Assembly: GCA_035517775.1 (NCBI GenBank)
Contig: DATIYF010000032.1
Location: 1-35,979 of the forward strand
Origin: DATIYF01 sp035517775
GTDB lineage: Bacteria; Acidobacteriota; Terriglobia; Terriglobales; Acidobacteriaceae
DNA length: 35,979 nt
Direction: 5' to 3'
The position numbers and the translations under genes were made by a program. The first letter of the stretch is position 1. Each line of letters starts with the position of its first letter. This document shows positions 22,368 through 30,695 of this stretch, piece by piece. The notes beneath the pieces are model-generated. The model had not been told where the DNA came from, searched no databases, and worked only from the letters and a program-made list of their open reading frames with translations.

Positions 22368-23111
22368 ATGTCCAGCAGACCAGTTTTTGGGGCCTTCAAT
22401 CAAGGCGCCACTCCCACCATCGCGTGCTTCAACCAAGCCACCACTCCACTCGGGGTAGATCTCGAGGCCCTGATTGCAGCCATGCAAGAGTATGTGGATA
22501 AGTACGTCGCTCCCATATGGGGAACGCCGGCCAAGCTTGTCAAAACAACCGGATTCCAAAGCGGCGCCTGGGCCATCGTATTTCTCGACGATGCCGATGC
22601 TCCCGGAGCGCTCGCCTACCACGACCTTACGCCTGACGGACTGCCGCAGGCCAAGGTCTTTGTAAAAACCACTCTGCAGAATGGTGACAAGGTCAGCGTC
22701 TCGGCCTCGCACGAACTGGTGGAGATGCTGGTCGATCCCGCCATCAACCTGATGACTACCGGCCCTGACCGCCAGACCATCTACGGTTACGAGAGCGCCG
22801 ACCCGGTCGAAGCGCTGAGTTTCCCGGTGCAGGGGATCCCCATGAGCGATTTCGTCTATCCGGCCTACTTCGAAACCTTTCATCAGCCCGGTTCGGTGCA
22901 GTTCGACCAGATGAACCAGGTCAACCATCCCTTTCAGATCCTGTCGGATGGGTACCAGATTATCTTCAAGAACGGAAAATGGAGCCAGGTTTTTGGCTCG
23001 GAGGCAAAGCAGAAGAGTTTTGCCAGGGAAGACCGCAGAGGCCACCGCAGTGAACAGCGCTCCCAGTCAAAACTGGTGCGCAGCACGGCCGCGGCAGAAG
23101 CCGCAGCATAA
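22368..23111 (+). CDS. Putative zincin-like metallopeptidase with HExxE motif
   Basis: This 247-residue protein is without a signal peptide. The key segment is VSASHELVEMLVDPA: His115, Glu116 and Glu119 with Asp123-Pro124, which resembles the SHExxExxxDP active-site helix of an uncharacterised group of putative zinc peptidases. A later YGYESADPVEAL (Glu142, Asp145) fits the E-x-x-D follow-up motif seen in that group. The N-terminus contains YVAPIWGTPAKLVKTTGFQS and YHDLTPDGLPQAKVFV, other conserved-looking parts. The C-terminus (about 218-247) is basic then Ala-rich and looks disordered. AGAGAGG precedes the ATG. Peptidase activity is inferred only, and the HExxE reading departs from the usual HExxH. 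Confidence 0.72.
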   Translation: MSSRPVFGAFNQGATPTIACFNQATTPLGVDLEALIAAMQEYVDKYVAPIWGTPAKLVKTTGFQSGAWAIVFLDDADAPGALAYHDLTPDGLPQAKVFVKTTLQNGDKVSVSASHELVEMLVDPAINLMTTGPDRQTIYGYESADPVEALSFPVQGIPMSDFVYPAYFETFHQPGSVQFDQMNQVNHPFQILSDGYQIIFKNGKWSQVFGSEAKQKSFAREDRRGHRSEQRSQSKLVRSTAAAEAAA

Positions 23112-23136
23112 GATCGTATCAGGGTACCCCCGCCGC

Positions 23137-23170
23137 AAAAAACCCACCCTTCGATCAATCGAAGGGTGGG
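23137..23170 (-). terminator. Strong rho-independent terminator of the 104-residue secreted protein gene
   Basis: CCCACCCTTCGA and TCGAAGGGTGGG (23143-23170) form a 12-bp perfect stem. On the minus strand it is followed by TTTTTT (23142-23137). It lies about 36 nt past the stop of the minus-strand gene. For the plus-strand zincin gene ending at 23111, the hairpin lacks a T-run, so it may act there only weakly. Confidence 0.85.
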
Positions 23171-23205
23171 CTTCGCTGAATCTCGCCTAAGTCTGGCCTG
23201 GCGTC

Positions 23206-23517
23206 TTACTTGTCGAAGACGATTACCGCTTTCTTCGCCTTTTCGTGTTCCTTGCGGAAGGCGCGGGCCACATCGCCCAAGGGCACTTCGTTCACCGGCG
23301 GCGCCACTTCCCACAGCGGCCTGACGCCGTGGCCAATGGTCGGCCCGGATTCGCCCAGCAAACTCTCCTGGTATCCCATATCGCGCGGCGTCGCGTGTTG
23401 TGGGTGGCTGGGTAATTCAATCACCTGAGGCTCGTTGCTGCGCGCTCCGCCCGCGACCGATTGTCCAAAAGCTGCGCTGGCGCACAGGCAGCACAAGACC
23501 AAGAGTGCAGTTTTCAT
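23206..23517 (-). CDS. Small secreted protein of unknown function
   Basis: This protein has about 103 residues with a signal peptide (MKTALLVLCCLCASAAFGQ) and a probable cleavage after ASAAFG. The mature part is polar, with PQVIELPSHPQHATPRDMGY, PLWEVAPPVNEVPLGDVARA and a basic C-terminal helix, RKEHEKAKKAVIVFDK. No family is recognised. Two adjacent ATG codons (23520 and 23517) are available; GGAGG at 23522-23526 is 4 nt from the first and 7 nt from the second, so 23517 is preferred. A strong terminator follows, so it is a defined single-gene transcript. Confidence 0.78.
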   Translation of the reverse strand: MKTALLVLCCLCASAAFGQSVAGGARSNEPQVIELPSHPQHATPRDMGYQESLLGESGPTIGHGVRPLWEVAPPVNEVPLGDVARAFRKEHEKAKKAVIVFDK

Positions 23518-23701
23518 CATCCTACCTCCGAGTTTTCGAGGAAGCCTTGCGCTCCTCGCTCACAGACCTGTCAGACGGGAACCTTTCGAGCCGCTCCTGG
23601 GTAGCTCTGCGGCTCTGCCCGTAATATCGCAACCTCGCTGCCAAAATCGCAGGCCGCAAGTCTTTTTCTTTCAACCCATGGGCGCAAGCCAGGGCAATTG
23701 T

Positions 23702-23938
23702 TTGCATACTTATGGAGGATTTCTCTCTTTCGCACGGGAAGAAGATAAGCCGCGGCAGAAGACTGCTCTTACCAAAGAACACACCGCTTTTTACCACGGC
23801 CTGTTGAAGCGCGGGCGTTCGCTGGTGGTGGTGCACGTGCAGCAGGACGCGCAGGCTTCGGGCGTTCATTCCATCTTTCGGGAATCCGGGGCCGAGGACG
23901 TGGAAAGAGCGCGCCAGGAACTGCACGAGGCCGCCTGA
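23702..23938 (+). pseudogene. Remnant of a general-stress-type protein
   Basis: The 3' part translates as EHTAFYHGLLKRGRSLVVVH, VQQDAQASGVHSIFRESGAE and DVERARQELHEAA. The pattern, a GxxLVVV strand, then a helix aligning vHSIFRESGAEDVE, matches the C-terminal end of general-stress proteins of the YflT/GSP17M type. No ATG or GTG start precedes it at a fitting place: GGAGGA at 23714 has no start codon after it, and the only option is TTG at 23702 with no ribosome site. The upstream half of the expected domain is missing. It is therefore called a truncated remnant, although a short functional gene cannot be excluded. Confidence 0.45.
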
Positions 23939-23955
23939 CCGCTGAGCCGGTTGCC

Positions 23956-24969
23956 CTACCCGATCTGCAGCACCGCGGCAGCACGAAGCTGGCTTCGCTT
24001 CAGCGCTTGCACCGCCTGATTGGCTTCCTTCAGGTCGAACACCTGGATCTCCGTCTGAAAGGCGCCCCTTGCGGCTGCTATTTCGGCCGCCAGCGCCAGA
24101 AATTCCCGGCAATCACGCCGCGTGCTGTTGGCTACGCTGCGCACCGTCCGCTCGTAATAGAGCAGGGAATACTCGAATTGCGGAATGGCCGACATCGTGA
24201 TGCCCGCGAGCGCCAAGGTGCCGCCCCTGCGCAACACCCGCAAAGCCTGCGGAACCAGAGCCCCAGCCGGCGCAAAAATAATGGACGAATCGAGTAGCTG
24301 CGGCGGCGTATCTTCCGCCGCCCCACACCAGGCCGCTCCCAGCGTGGCCGCCAGCTCCCGGTGCGATGGCGAGCGGGTGAAGACATACACTTCGCATCCT
24401 TCATAGCGGGCCAGTTGCAAAACCAGGTGCGCCGAGGCGCCAAAGCCGTAAAGTCCCAGGCGTTGCCCTCTCTGAATGCCGCTCAGCCGGTAAGCGCGGT
24501 ATCCAATCACGCCCGCGCAGAGCAGCGGCGCCGCATGCTCGTCGGAAAAAACTTCAGGGATAGCGTAAGCGAAGTCTGCCGCCACAATGGCGTATTCGCA
24601 GTAGCCGCCATCCACGTGGTAGCCGGTGAACTGCGCATTCTGGCAGAGATTTTCCCGGCCCTGCCGGCAGTAATCGCATTGCCCGCAGGTCCAGTGCAGC
24701 CACGGAACCCCCGCGCGATCGCCTTCTTTGAACTGCTCTACGCCCGCGCCTGCCGCCTCCACCACGCCCACAATCTGGTGCCCGATCACCAGCGGCAAGC
24801 GCGGCAGCGGCAGCTCGCCTTCCACAATGTGCAGATCGGTGTGGCACACGGCGCAGCAGCGCACGCGCAACCGAATCTGGCCGGCCCGCGGAGTCGGAAG
24901 GGTCACCTCCTCCAGACGAAGCGGCGCCGACTCTGCCGGGCCCGGCGTCTCGAGCACCATGGCACGCAT
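23956..24969 (-). CDS. Zinc-dependent alcohol dehydrogenase family protein
   Basis: This 337-residue medium-chain dehydrogenase has a catalytic-zinc Cys in CCAVCHTDLHIVEG, GHQIVG (the usual GHE position has Gln here, as in this subgroup), a structural-zinc Cys set in CGQCDYCRQGRENLCQNA, and a nucleotide-binding fold LGLYGFGASAHLVLQLA. It oxidises alcohols or reduces aldehydes with NAD(P); the substrate is unknown. The ATG at 24969 gives the family start MRAMVLETPGPAESAPLRLE. The gene converges with the stress-protein remnant and stands alone on its strand, with a 7-bp repeat between it and the ClC gene stop. Confidence 0.92.
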   Translation of the reverse strand: MRAMVLETPGPAESAPLRLEEVTLPTPRAGQIRLRVRCCAVCHTDLHIVEGELPLPRLPLVIGHQIVGVVEAAGAGVEQFKEGDRAGVPWLHWTCGQCDYCRQGRENLCQNAQFTGYHVDGGYCEYAIVAADFAYAIPEVFSDEHAAPLLCAGVIGYRAYRLSGIQRGQRLGLYGFGASAHLVLQLARYEGCEVYVFTRSPSHRELAATLGAAWCGAAEDTPPQLLDSSIIFAPAGALVPQALRVLRRGGTLALAGITMSAIPQFEYSLLYYERTVRSVANSTRRDCREFLALAAEIAAARGAFQTEIQVFDLKEANQAVQALKRSQLRAAAVLQIG

Positions 24970-25038
24970 GAATTCATTGTAAGGCGCTTCTTAGGATGTG
25001 AACGCGGGCGCGGTTGAACCGCCTTTTCCGCGGAGGCT

Positions 25039-25094
25039 CTGAATGCTGAATGCTGAGTGCTGAGTGCTGAATGCTGAATGCTGAATGCTGAATG
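25039..25094. repeat. Tandem heptanucleotide repeat, eight units
   Basis: CTGAATG or CTGAGTG is repeated eight times without interruption (units 3 and 4 carry G at position 5). The array lies 3 bp from the stop codon of the ClC gene, in the gap to the alcohol dehydrogenase. It is a plausible slippage site; no known function. Confidence 0.95.
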
Positions 25095-25097
25095 CCT

Positions 25098-26888
25098 CTA
25101 CTCTTCGCCGTCCCCGACGATCTGGTACTTCTTCAGCACGTCGTCGCGCGAAATCACTCCCACCAGCTTGTGCAGGTCGGCGCGGTGGACGACAGGAACC
25201 AGGGGCGTCTGGTTCACATAGCGCAGGGCAATCTCCAGCGCCTGGTCGGGATGAAGATAGGGCAGAGACCGTACCGGCAAAGTCGAGCCCAGGGTGAGCT
25301 CGCCCTTGCCTTCTCCCACCAGCTTCTTAAGCGCGTCTTTTGTAATGCTGCCCCAGCCGCTCGGGCTCATGCGCACAATAAAGGTGTCGGCGGGCGAATC
25401 TTCCACCCGGCGCACCGCCTGTTCTACCGAGTTCTCGAAGTCGAGCAGCGGGCCGCTGGGGCGCATGGCATCTTCGACGCGTAAGACAGTCTGGTCCCGC
25501 TGCTCCTCGAGCGAAGGCAAATCCAGGCCGTCCTGCCGCGTAAGCACGTCGAAAATCGGTGTCGGCTGCAGGCTTCGCGAAACCAGGTAGGCAAACGTGT
25601 TCGCCACAATCACCGGCACAATGATGGAGTAATTGCCGCTCACCTCCAGCACCATAAAGACCGAGGTCATGGGCGCGCGCAGAAATGCCGCGAACAGCAC
25701 TCCCATGCCCACCAGGGCATAAGTGGCCGTCGAGCCCGAGAGGTGGGGATAAAAGATGTGCTCCACTCCTCCCACCGCCCCTCCCAGCATGGCCCCGACA
25801 AACAGCGCCGGCGCGAACATACCGCCCGGCGTCCCGCTCACAAACGACAGCGTGGTAGAGATAATCTTCAGTCCGGCCAGAATGCCCAGCATCTGCCAGG
25901 TGAACTGATCGTGCAGGGCCTGGTCCATATATTCGTAGCCGGCGCCCATGACCTGCGGGGCTCCGAAGTAGCCAATCAGGCCGATGATCAAGCCCGCCAG
26001 CGCCGGCTGCAGATACAGCGCCCAGCGCGGCCACTTCTGCAGCCGGGGACGAAAATATCCGATCGCCCGCGCGAAAATCACAGCCGCAACGCCGCCGGTC
26101 AGGCCCAGAACTACGTAGGCAATCAACTCCGCCGGCCGCACAAATCCCACCGAAGGGATGCGGAACAAAGCCGCCGAGCCAAGAAACCAGCGCATCACCA
26201 CTACGCTGGAGATGGCCGAAAGCACCACCGAGCCCAGCACCCCGGCGCTCCAGCGGCCGATTACTTCCTCGATCACGAACAGCACCGCCGAAATCGGAGC
26301 GTTGAACGCCGCCGCCAGGCCGGCGGCCGCTCCCATGGGCGCCAACAGGCGAAGTTTTTCCCGGGAAAGGTCCAGGCGCCGGCCGAGCGCCGAGGCCAGG
26401 CTGGCCCCGATCTGCAGCGAAGGATCCTCCGGCCCCAGCGATTGTCCCGAGCCGATGGCCAAGGCCGCGGTCACGAACTTCCCCACTGCGGTGCGGAAGG
26501 GAATGTAGCCGTTATAGATGTAAAGCGCCGCTTTGGTCTGGTTGACTCCGCTGCCCCGTGCCTTGGGGAAAACGTGAATCACCAGGATCGAAACCAGCAG
26601 TCCCGCGCCCACCGGCGCCACCAGCAGCCGCCAGTTATGGGGCTGCGGCGCAGGCCCCAGCAGCGCGATGCGGCTCCAGTCAATCGCCAGGCGGAAGCAC
26701 ACCACCGCCAGTCCGGAAAAAAATCCGATAAAAACCGCCAGCATCAGAAAGAAGCGCTCTTCGCGGAAGGTGGTGGCCAGAGAAAACCACGAAGCCCAGC
26801 GCCCATTGCTTCGGGCTCGCTCTTCCGCTTCGCGCACCGCCTCGCTGGCGGGGGCCTCGACCGCCGGGCCTGTGCTACTGCTGCTCAT
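25098..26888 (-). CDS. ClC-family chloride channel/exchanger with tandem CBS domains
   Basis: This 596-residue ClC protein has the anion-selectivity motifs ARGSGVN (usually GSGIP), LGPEDP (GREGP type, gating Glu154 kept) and GGMFAP (GxFxP). The double Glu in VLFVIEEVIG matches the proton glutamate region of H+/Cl- exchangers. The residue aligning with the E. coli ion-binding Tyr445 is Phe446 in PIFDVL. A CBS pair follows (RVEDAMRPSGPLLDFENSVE to SRDDVLKK). The start overlaps the stop of the upstream TPR gene by 4 bp, so the two are translationally coupled. Exchanger function is more likely than channel function, by motif only. Confidence 0.93.
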   Translation of the reverse strand: MSSSSTGPAVEAPASEAVREAEERARSNGRWASWFSLATTFREERFFLMLAVFIGFFSGLAVVCFRLAIDWSRIALLGPAPQPHNWRLLVAPVGAGLLVSILVIHVFPKARGSGVNQTKAALYIYNGYIPFRTAVGKFVTAALAIGSGQSLGPEDPSLQIGASLASALGRRLDLSREKLRLLAPMGAAAGLAAAFNAPISAVLFVIEEVIGRWSAGVLGSVVLSAISSVVVMRWFLGSAALFRIPSVGFVRPAELIAYVVLGLTGGVAAVIFARAIGYFRPRLQKWPRWALYLQPALAGLIIGLIGYFGAPQVMGAGYEYMDQALHDQFTWQMLGILAGLKIISTTLSFVSGTPGGMFAPALFVGAMLGGAVGGVEHIFYPHLSGSTATYALVGMGVLFAAFLRAPMTSVFMVLEVSGNYSIIVPVIVANTFAYLVSRSLQPTPIFDVLTRQDGLDLPSLEEQRDQTVLRVEDAMRPSGPLLDFENSVEQAVRRVEDSPADTFIVRMSPSGWGSITKDALKKLVGEGKGELTLGSTLPVRSLPYLHPDQALEIALRYVNQTPLVPVVHRADLHKLVGVISRDDVLKKYQIVGDGEE

Positions 26889-28045
26889 CGCCCGCCTCCG
26901 GAGTGGTCCTGCGCCACCAGCAACAGGGCGCGGTCAAGCGGCGTGGCCGAAGAACACTGTTTTTCGCTTCCCGCCTCTTGTTCGATCTGTGCCACCAGGT
27001 CCATCGCCGTGTCTGGCAAGTCGGCTTCCTCGGGAGAGTTCAGCCGCCGCAGCTTTGGCTTCATCTCCTCCCATTGCGCCTTCAGTACACCCAGGCTGGC
27101 AGGCAGTCCCTGGCCGGGCTGATTGCCCGCGGGCTCGGCCCCGCAGCTGGCTAGCCGCTCGCCAGCCCGGTCGAAGGCCGCTCGAATCCGCCGGTTCCGC
27201 TCCGCGTTTGAGATCCGCCGGGCAAACGGGTCAGATTGCAAAACCAGGGTGCAAATTTCCAGCGTCGTTTTGCTTTGGCTGTCATTGGGGTTCTGCCGCA
27301 CCGCCGCCTGCAGGTGGCCCTGCGCCGCGCGGTACCGTCCCAAATGGAACTCGGCGTCGCCGGCGCCTGCCAGCGCCTCGGCGTTATCGCGGTCAAAGCG
27401 CAGCACCCGCTGAAACTCGCCCAGCGCATGGTCATAGTCCTGGGTGCGCGCGAACATTTGCCCCACCCGAACCAGTAACGATGCATCGCGCGGCAATTCC
27501 GTCGCCAGGGTGATCAGCTCCGCCTGCGCTTGCTGCGTGGCTCCCTGCTTCAGCAGAAAATCCACCAGCTCCAGTTGCGCGTCCCGGCGATGCAGATCGG
27601 GATCCGACTCCCACACTCCGTAGATGGCGTTGTGATAAAAGCGGATGGCGCTTTCCACCGACTTTTCGCGCGCGTACAGCCGGCCCAGCGCCAGGCTGAT
27701 GTCGGCCTCCTGCGGGGCGTGCTCCCACAGGCTTAAGAGATAGGTCTCGGCTTCGTCGGTGCGCCCGGTGTCGCGCAGGGCGCGCGCCAGGCTCAGTTGG
27801 TATTCCGGATCGTCCCGGCTGTAGGAAAGTGCCGCCCGAAAATCCTCGACCGCCTGCTCCATTTCCCCCGATTGCAACGCCGCCTGCCCGGCCGCGAACA
27901 AATGCCGCGCCAGGGCTTTCTGTTGCTCATGAAAGCGGTTCGCCAGGCGGGTGACCCCGGCAAAGGCCGCTATCGCCAGAATCAACAGGCAGACAACCAC
28001 CACCGGCGGACGGCGGAAGAAGGCCTCCAGTCTTTCAAATTTCAT
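26885..28045 (-). CDS. Membrane-anchored TPR-repeat protein
   Basis: This 386-residue protein has an N-terminal transmembrane helix (VVVVCLLILAIAAFAGVTRL, about residues 15-34) and then TPR-type helical repeats, for example LFAAGQAALQSGEMEQAVED, FRAALSYSRDDPEYQLSLAR, LALGRLYAREKSVESAIRFY and ALGEFQRVLRFDRDNAEALA. These form a superhelical scaffold that binds other proteins. The C-terminal 110 residues are less regular and acidic. The start is ATG at 28045 with GGAAGAG upstream. It overlaps the ClC gene, so a functional link with the transporter is likely, such as assembly or regulation. The repeats may lie in the periplasm if the N-terminus is inside. Confidence 0.85.
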   Translation of the reverse strand: MKFERLEAFFRRPPVVVVCLLILAIAAFAGVTRLANRFHEQQKALARHLFAAGQAALQSGEMEQAVEDFRAALSYSRDDPEYQLSLARALRDTGRTDEAETYLLSLWEHAPQEADISLALGRLYAREKSVESAIRFYHNAIYGVWESDPDLHRRDAQLELVDFLLKQGATQQAQAELITLATELPRDASLLVRVGQMFARTQDYDHALGEFQRVLRFDRDNAEALAGAGDAEFHLGRYRAAQGHLQAAVRQNPNDSQSKTTLEICTLVLQSDPFARRISNAERNRRIRAAFDRAGERLASCGAEPAGNQPGQGLPASLGVLKAQWEEMKPKLRRLNSPEEADLPDTAMDLVAQIEQEAGSEKQCSSATPLDRALLLVAQDHSGGGR

Positions 28046-28155
28046 ATCGCGTCATGCTCTTCCATGCTAATGCAAATCACGCTGTGAATGCAGAGATTTG
28101 TCGTTTCACGTTTTGCTCGAAGGGCTGCGCCCAGTTCGGCGCGCCCCCCGCCCAG

Positions 28156-28184
28156 TTGACCATCTCGCACTCCCGTCCTAACAT
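28156..28184 (+). promoter_or_regulatory. Predicted promoter of the Ser/Thr kinase gene
   Basis: TTGACC (28156-28161) and TAACAT (28179-28184) lie 17 bp apart, ending 27 nt before the ATG at 28212. The expected +1 falls in the inverted repeat at 28184-28199. Confidence 0.65.
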
Positions 28185-28199
28185 TACCGCCGTCGGTAA
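28184..28199. promoter_or_regulatory. Inverted repeat at the transcription start of the kinase gene
   Basis: TTACCG and CGGTAA flank the 4-nt loop CCGT. The element overlaps the last base of the predicted -10 and ends 12 bp before the kinase ATG. It could be a repressor site or a 5' mRNA hairpin that limits ribosome loading. Confidence 0.5.
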
Positions 28200-28211
28200 G
28201 TTCGCCTGTTT

Positions 28212-30623
28212 ATGATCGGCCAGACGATCTCTCACTACCGCGTTCTGGGTAAGCTCGGAAGCGGCGGTATGGGTGTGGTGTACGAGGCGGAGGATCTTCG
28301 CCTCGGGCGTCACGTTGCCCTGAAATTTATCCCTGAAAATCTGGTCGGCGACAAGAAGGCCGTCGAACGTTTCGAGCGTGAAGCCCGCGCCGCCTCCGTT
28401 CTCAATCATCCCAACATCTGCACCATTCATGAAATTGACGACAACAATGGCCACCCCTTCATCGTGATGGAAAAGCTCGAGGGCGAAAGCCTCAAGCAGC
28501 GCATTCGCGGCAAGCCGCTCGAGATGGATCAGCTTCTCGATGTGGCCGTGCAGGTCGGGGATGCGCTGGTCGCTTCCCACGCCAAAGGCATCATCCACCG
28601 CGATATCAAGCCGGCCAATATTTACCTGACCCCCGCCGGCCAGGTAAAGGTTCTCGATTTCGGCCTGGCCAAGCTCGCCCGCGACAAGCAGGCCGGCGTG
28701 ACCGACGATACTCCGCTTGAAGATTCCCTTACCGCTGTGGGCGTGATTCCCGGCACCGCCGTGTACATGTCTCCCGAGCAGGCGCGCAGCGAAGAGCTCG
28801 ACCCGCGCAGCGATCTGTTTTCCTTCGGCGTGGTCCTCTATGAAATGGCCACCGGTCAAAAGCCTTTTCATGGCAACAACGTCGTCACCACGCTCGACGC
28901 GGTGCTCAATCAGAAGCCGGTCTCGCCGGTCACTCTGAATCCCGCCCTGCCGCATGAGCTCGAAGGCATCATCGGCAAGGCCATGGAGAAAGACCGCGAT
29001 CAGCGCTACGACAGTGCCGCCACCATGAAGAGCGACCTGCAGCGCCTGAAGAAAGAAACCGAGTCGGGCATGACCCGCACCGGTGCGCGCGAAATCTCTC
29101 CTCTGCGCCTGGCCACCAATACCTTCAAGCGCTCAACTTCACCTTACCGCTACCTCTGGCTTATGGCGGCAGGCCTTGTTCTCACCGTGCTCGTGGCCGT
29201 GGGCACGTGGTGGGTAAAACGCCGCGCCGCCGCCGCCAATGCCGCCGGCGAGGGCACCATTGCCGTTCTCCCCTTGCAGAACATGAACGGCGATTTCAGC
29301 GTGGACTATCTCCGCTTCGCCCTGGCCGACGAAATCTCCAGCGTTCTTACCTACGCCCGTACTCTCGACGTTCGCCCCTCCGCCATCACCCGCAAATACG
29401 TCAGCGCCGATCTTGATCCGCAGAAAGTCGGCCACGAGCTGCATGTCGCCAATCTGCTTACCGGCCACTACATCAAAGAAGGAAACCACCTGCTGGTCAC
29501 GCTCGAAGACGTCGAAGTGCAGAGCGACCGCGTGTTGTGGCAAGCCAACGTCAACGGCTCCAGCCAGGACCTTATCGGACTGCAGGAGCAGATGGCGAAG
29601 CAGATTCGGCAAGGCCTTCTGCCCGCCCTGGGTGCGGCCAGCGGATTTCTGGAATCCAGCTCCCATCCCAAGAATCAGGCGGCTTACGATCTCTACCTGC
29701 GCAGCGTGGCCATTCCTCATGATCCCGCGCCCAACAAGGAGGCCATCACCATGCTGGAGCGCGCCGTCGGCATGGACCCAACCTACGCTCCCGCCTGGGA
29801 CGCTCTCGGCCTGCGCTATTACTACGACTCCGATTATTCCAACGGCGGTGAAGAGATGTTTCAGCGCTCCACCGCCGCCTACGAGCGCGCTCTCTCCCTG
29901 GACCCCAACCGCGTCACCGCCGCCAGCAACCTCATCACCAATCAGGTGGAGCGCGGCGAGTTGAGCAAGGCCTACATCCAGGCCCAGGACCTGGTTAAGC
30001 GCCGGCCGGAAAGCGCCGACGCCCGCTTCGCCCTCAGCTATGTTCTGCGTTACGGCGGCATGATGGAAGAGGCCGCCAAGGAATGCGACACCGCTCTCGC
30101 TCTCGATCCCGGCGACTACAAATTACGCTCCTGCGCCTGGGTCTTCATCAGCCTCGGCAAGACCCGGCGCGCCCAGGATTTCCTGCGCCTGGATGTCGGG
30201 TCGGAGTGGGCCCGCTGGGTCACTCCTCATCTCCTTCTCCGTGAAGGCAACCCGGAAGCTGCGCTCGCCGCGGCCCGCCAGACTTCGCCCAATCCCCGTT
30301 TTCACCGCGATCTGCTGATTGCCTGTCTGCAGCAACCGCGCCCCGCGGATTTCGAAAAGATCCTGCATAACGAGGAGGTCTCGACTCTCACCGAGCCCGA
30401 TCCCGAAGACTGGTACCACGAGGGAACTCTGCTCGCCTATTGCGGCCAGACCGACGATGCCCTGCGCTTTCTCAAGTCCGCCGTGGAAAGCAACTATTGC
30501 TCCTATTCCGCCCTGCTCTCCGATCCGGTGCTGGCCAAGCTGCGCGCCGATCCCCGCTTCAGCGAAATCCTTACCGCCGCCGACAACTGCGAAAAAGCCG
30601 TCCGCAACCCCCAGGCCCAATAG
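28212..30623 (+). CDS. Receptor-like Ser/Thr protein kinase with TolB-like and TPR regions
   Basis: This 803-residue protein has an N-terminal Hanks-type kinase domain: GKLGSGGMGVVYEAED, ATP Lys38 (VALKFI), catalytic loop HRDIKPAN with Asp131, DFGLAK with Asp149, and GTAVYMSPEQARSEE. The motifs are complete, so activity is likely. A membrane helix (about 311-335, WLMAAGLVLTVLVAVGTWWV) separates it from an extracytoplasmic part. The next segment, TIAVLPLQNMNGDFSVDYLR to the mid-500s, resembles the TolB-type N-terminal domain of adenylate cyclases and kinases. TPR-like repeats then reach the C-terminus, for example AWDALGLRYYYDSDYSNGGE and YERALSLDPNRVTAASNLIT. The target is unknown. It converges with ntrX. 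Confidence 0.92.
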   Translation: MIGQTISHYRVLGKLGSGGMGVVYEAEDLRLGRHVALKFIPENLVGDKKAVERFEREARAASVLNHPNICTIHEIDDNNGHPFIVMEKLEGESLKQRIRGKPLEMDQLLDVAVQVGDALVASHAKGIIHRDIKPANIYLTPAGQVKVLDFGLAKLARDKQAGVTDDTPLEDSLTAVGVIPGTAVYMSPEQARSEELDPRSDLFSFGVVLYEMATGQKPFHGNNVVTTLDAVLNQKPVSPVTLNPALPHELEGIIGKAMEKDRDQRYDSAATMKSDLQRLKKETESGMTRTGAREISPLRLATNTFKRSTSPYRYLWLMAAGLVLTVLVAVGTWWVKRRAAAANAAGEGTIAVLPLQNMNGDFSVDYLRFALADEISSVLTYARTLDVRPSAITRKYVSADLDPQKVGHELHVANLLTGHYIKEGNHLLVTLEDVEVQSDRVLWQANVNGSSQDLIGLQEQMAKQIRQGLLPALGAASGFLESSSHPKNQAAYDLYLRSVAIPHDPAPNKEAITMLERAVGMDPTYAPAWDALGLRYYYDSDYSNGGEEMFQRSTAAYERALSLDPNRVTAASNLITNQVERGELSKAYIQAQDLVKRRPESADARFALSYVLRYGGMMEEAAKECDTALALDPGDYKLRSCAWVFISLGKTRRAQDFLRLDVGSEWARWVTPHLLLREGNPEAALAAARQTSPNPRFHRDLLIACLQQPRPADFEKILHNEEVSTLTEPDPEDWYHEGTLLAYCGQTDDALRFLKSAVESNYCSYSALLSDPVLAKLRADPRFSEILTAADNCEKAVRNPQAQ

Positions 30624-30695
30624 AGAATTTGAATGGAAGCGGACGCCCCACCCTTAAGCGCGTAGCGCGGGGATTTTGCATTTGAAAGAAGGCCC

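Noticed and set aside
23522..24112. Minus-strand frame of 196 codons overlapping the alcohol dehydrogenase end
   Set aside because: It overlaps the conserved dehydrogenase gene in another frame and lacks any recognised domain.
25039..25094. Tandem repeats considered as a CRISPR array
   Set aside because: Units are 7 bp with no spacers; it is a simple tandem repeat.
25743..27122. Open frame of 459 codons on the plus strand across the ClC and TPR genes
   Set aside because: It is low-complexity and rich in Arg, Gln and His, runs opposite two clear genes, and has no recognisable motif.
30624..30695. Terminator between the converging kinase and ntrX genes
   Set aside because: Only a short GCGC-GTA-GCGC stem is visible, with no convincing T-run in either direction.
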